Positions 5,820 to 6,248 of a DNA stretch of 6,248 nucleotides are shown in pieces; within the stretch, counting starts at the first letter, position 1; every line of letters begins with the position of its first letter. The position numbers were made by a program, and so were the translations under genes. This DNA comes from Nitrospirae bacterium GWC2_57_9 (lineage in GTDB: Bacteria > Nitrospirota > UBA9217): NCBI GenBank assembly GCA_001805085.1, contig MHEA01000233.1, positions 1 through 6,248 on the forward strand, read 5' to 3'. The notes beneath the pieces are model-generated. The model worked only from the letters and a program-made list of their open reading frames with translations, had not been told where the DNA came from and made no database searches.

Positions 5820-6248
5820 TTAATGACATACGCGGCAGGTCCTTTCGCCGCTTGCACTTTTCAGTTTGCTTCCGTCCCAGCCCTTGGGATGGGGGTTCAC
5901 TCTTACAGCCTGTTTGGCGCTGTGGCATTGGAGACAAACATCGCCTTCCGGATGGCATGATTGGCAGGCCTGCAGGTTCCTTCTGGCTTCCCGGGAATGC
6001 TCCGAGTTCCAGATGAAGTCCTGTCCGACAAAGGTCTTGACATGAGACTTGATGTTCATGGTGTTGCTCTTCTGCCTGCTGTGGCAATCGAAACAGAACG
6101 TCGCGTCATGGCAGCGGTAGCAGCTTTGCAGGTTGTCGAGCCTGTTCAGCGCATGAATGCTGATCCAGTCGGAACGATGGCTCTTCGGCATGTATTCCCC
6201 TCGCCGCGACAGACTGCGCGTCAGGTCCGGCTCGATTCCTCCTCCCGT
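5820..6248 (-). CDS. Multihaem cytochrome c, C-terminal part with five CXXCH motifs (5' partial)
   Basis: The frame stays open to the right edge, so the gene starts outside the window. The ATG at 6191 is probably internal: the residues before it (RRGEY, then MPKSHRSDW) read as continuous protein and no Shine-Dalgarno precedes it. Numbering from that Met, haem motifs are CYRCH (24-28), CFDCH (33-37), CQSCH (76-80), CLQCH (86-90) and CRVCH (119-123). Motifs 1-2 and 3-4 form close pairs, as in cytochromes with stacked haems. Extra histidines (H5, H13, H50, H65, H101) are candidate distal ligands. The polypeptide ends exactly on the His of the last motif, followed at once by TAA. No signal peptide is visible because the N terminus is missing; a periplasmic or envelope location is required for c-type haem attachment. 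The next cytochrome gene begins 23 bases downstream on the same strand, so the two are very likely co-transcribed and may exchange electrons. Confidence 0.88.
   Translation of the reverse strand, partial: TGGGIEPDLTRSLSRRGEYMPKSHRSDWISIHALNRLDNLQSCYRCHDATFCFDCHSRQKSNTMNIKSHVKTFVGQDFIWNSEHSREARRNLQACQSCHPEGDVCLQCHSAKQAVRVNPHPKGWDGSKLKSASGERTCRVCH

Noticed and set aside
5797..6087. N-terminal extension of the lipoprotein cytochrome frame up to base 6087
   Set aside because: It overlaps the upstream cytochrome in another frame, and a lipoprotein signal plus Shine-Dalgarno site clearly place the start at 5796.

Overview
The window carries seven protein-coding genes: five on the + strand, then a convergent pair of multiheme cytochrome c genes on the - strand. 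GC-rich sequence, direct lysine synthesis through an LL-diaminopimelate aminotransferase, a periplasmic DsbC-like protein with a possible haem site, and abundant c-type cytochromes suggest an anaerobic or facultative respiring Gram-negative bacterium. Desulfobacterota (Geobacter-like) or Nitrospirota fit best. This is inferred from gene types and motifs; no marker gene settles the lineage.

Layout. Bases 2-763 (+) are the C-terminal, nearly complete part of a DsbC-type thiol:disulfide isomerase. After 18 bases comes a fumarylacetoacetate hydrolase (FAH) family enzyme (782-1543, +). A class I/II PLP aminotransferase, probably dapL, follows (1633-2871, +) behind a strong Shine-Dalgarno site and a GTG start. 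The 116-base gap 2872-2987 is mostly an imperfect 94-base palindromic element. folK (2988-3488, +) then overlaps a deoxynucleoside kinase gene (3485-4141, +) by ATGA. The gap 4142-4323 holds a strong hairpin terminator between convergent genes. On the - strand, reading from the right edge, are the C-terminal part of a cytochrome with five CXXCH motifs (6248-5820) and, 23 bases downstream, an outer-membrane-type lipoprotein cytochrome with seven CXXCH motifs plus one CX4CH motif (5796-4324).

How the genes fit together. The + strand genes are mainly housekeeping: lysine/peptidoglycan precursor supply (dapL), folate synthesis (folK), deoxynucleoside salvage (dNK) and a small-acid metabolic enzyme (FAH family). 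The - strand pair looks like an operon for an envelope electron-transfer module with at least 13 potential haem sites. The DsbC-like protein is not in that operon, but a disulfide isomerase is relevant to a cell making cysteine-rich cytochromes, and its own CXXCH motif is the most curious feature on the left side. I see no CRISPR array, transposase, tRNA, rRNA or clear phage gene. No obviously unprecedented multi-gene system is evident. The items most worth following up are the haem-motif DsbC, the cytochrome pair and the intergenic palindrome.
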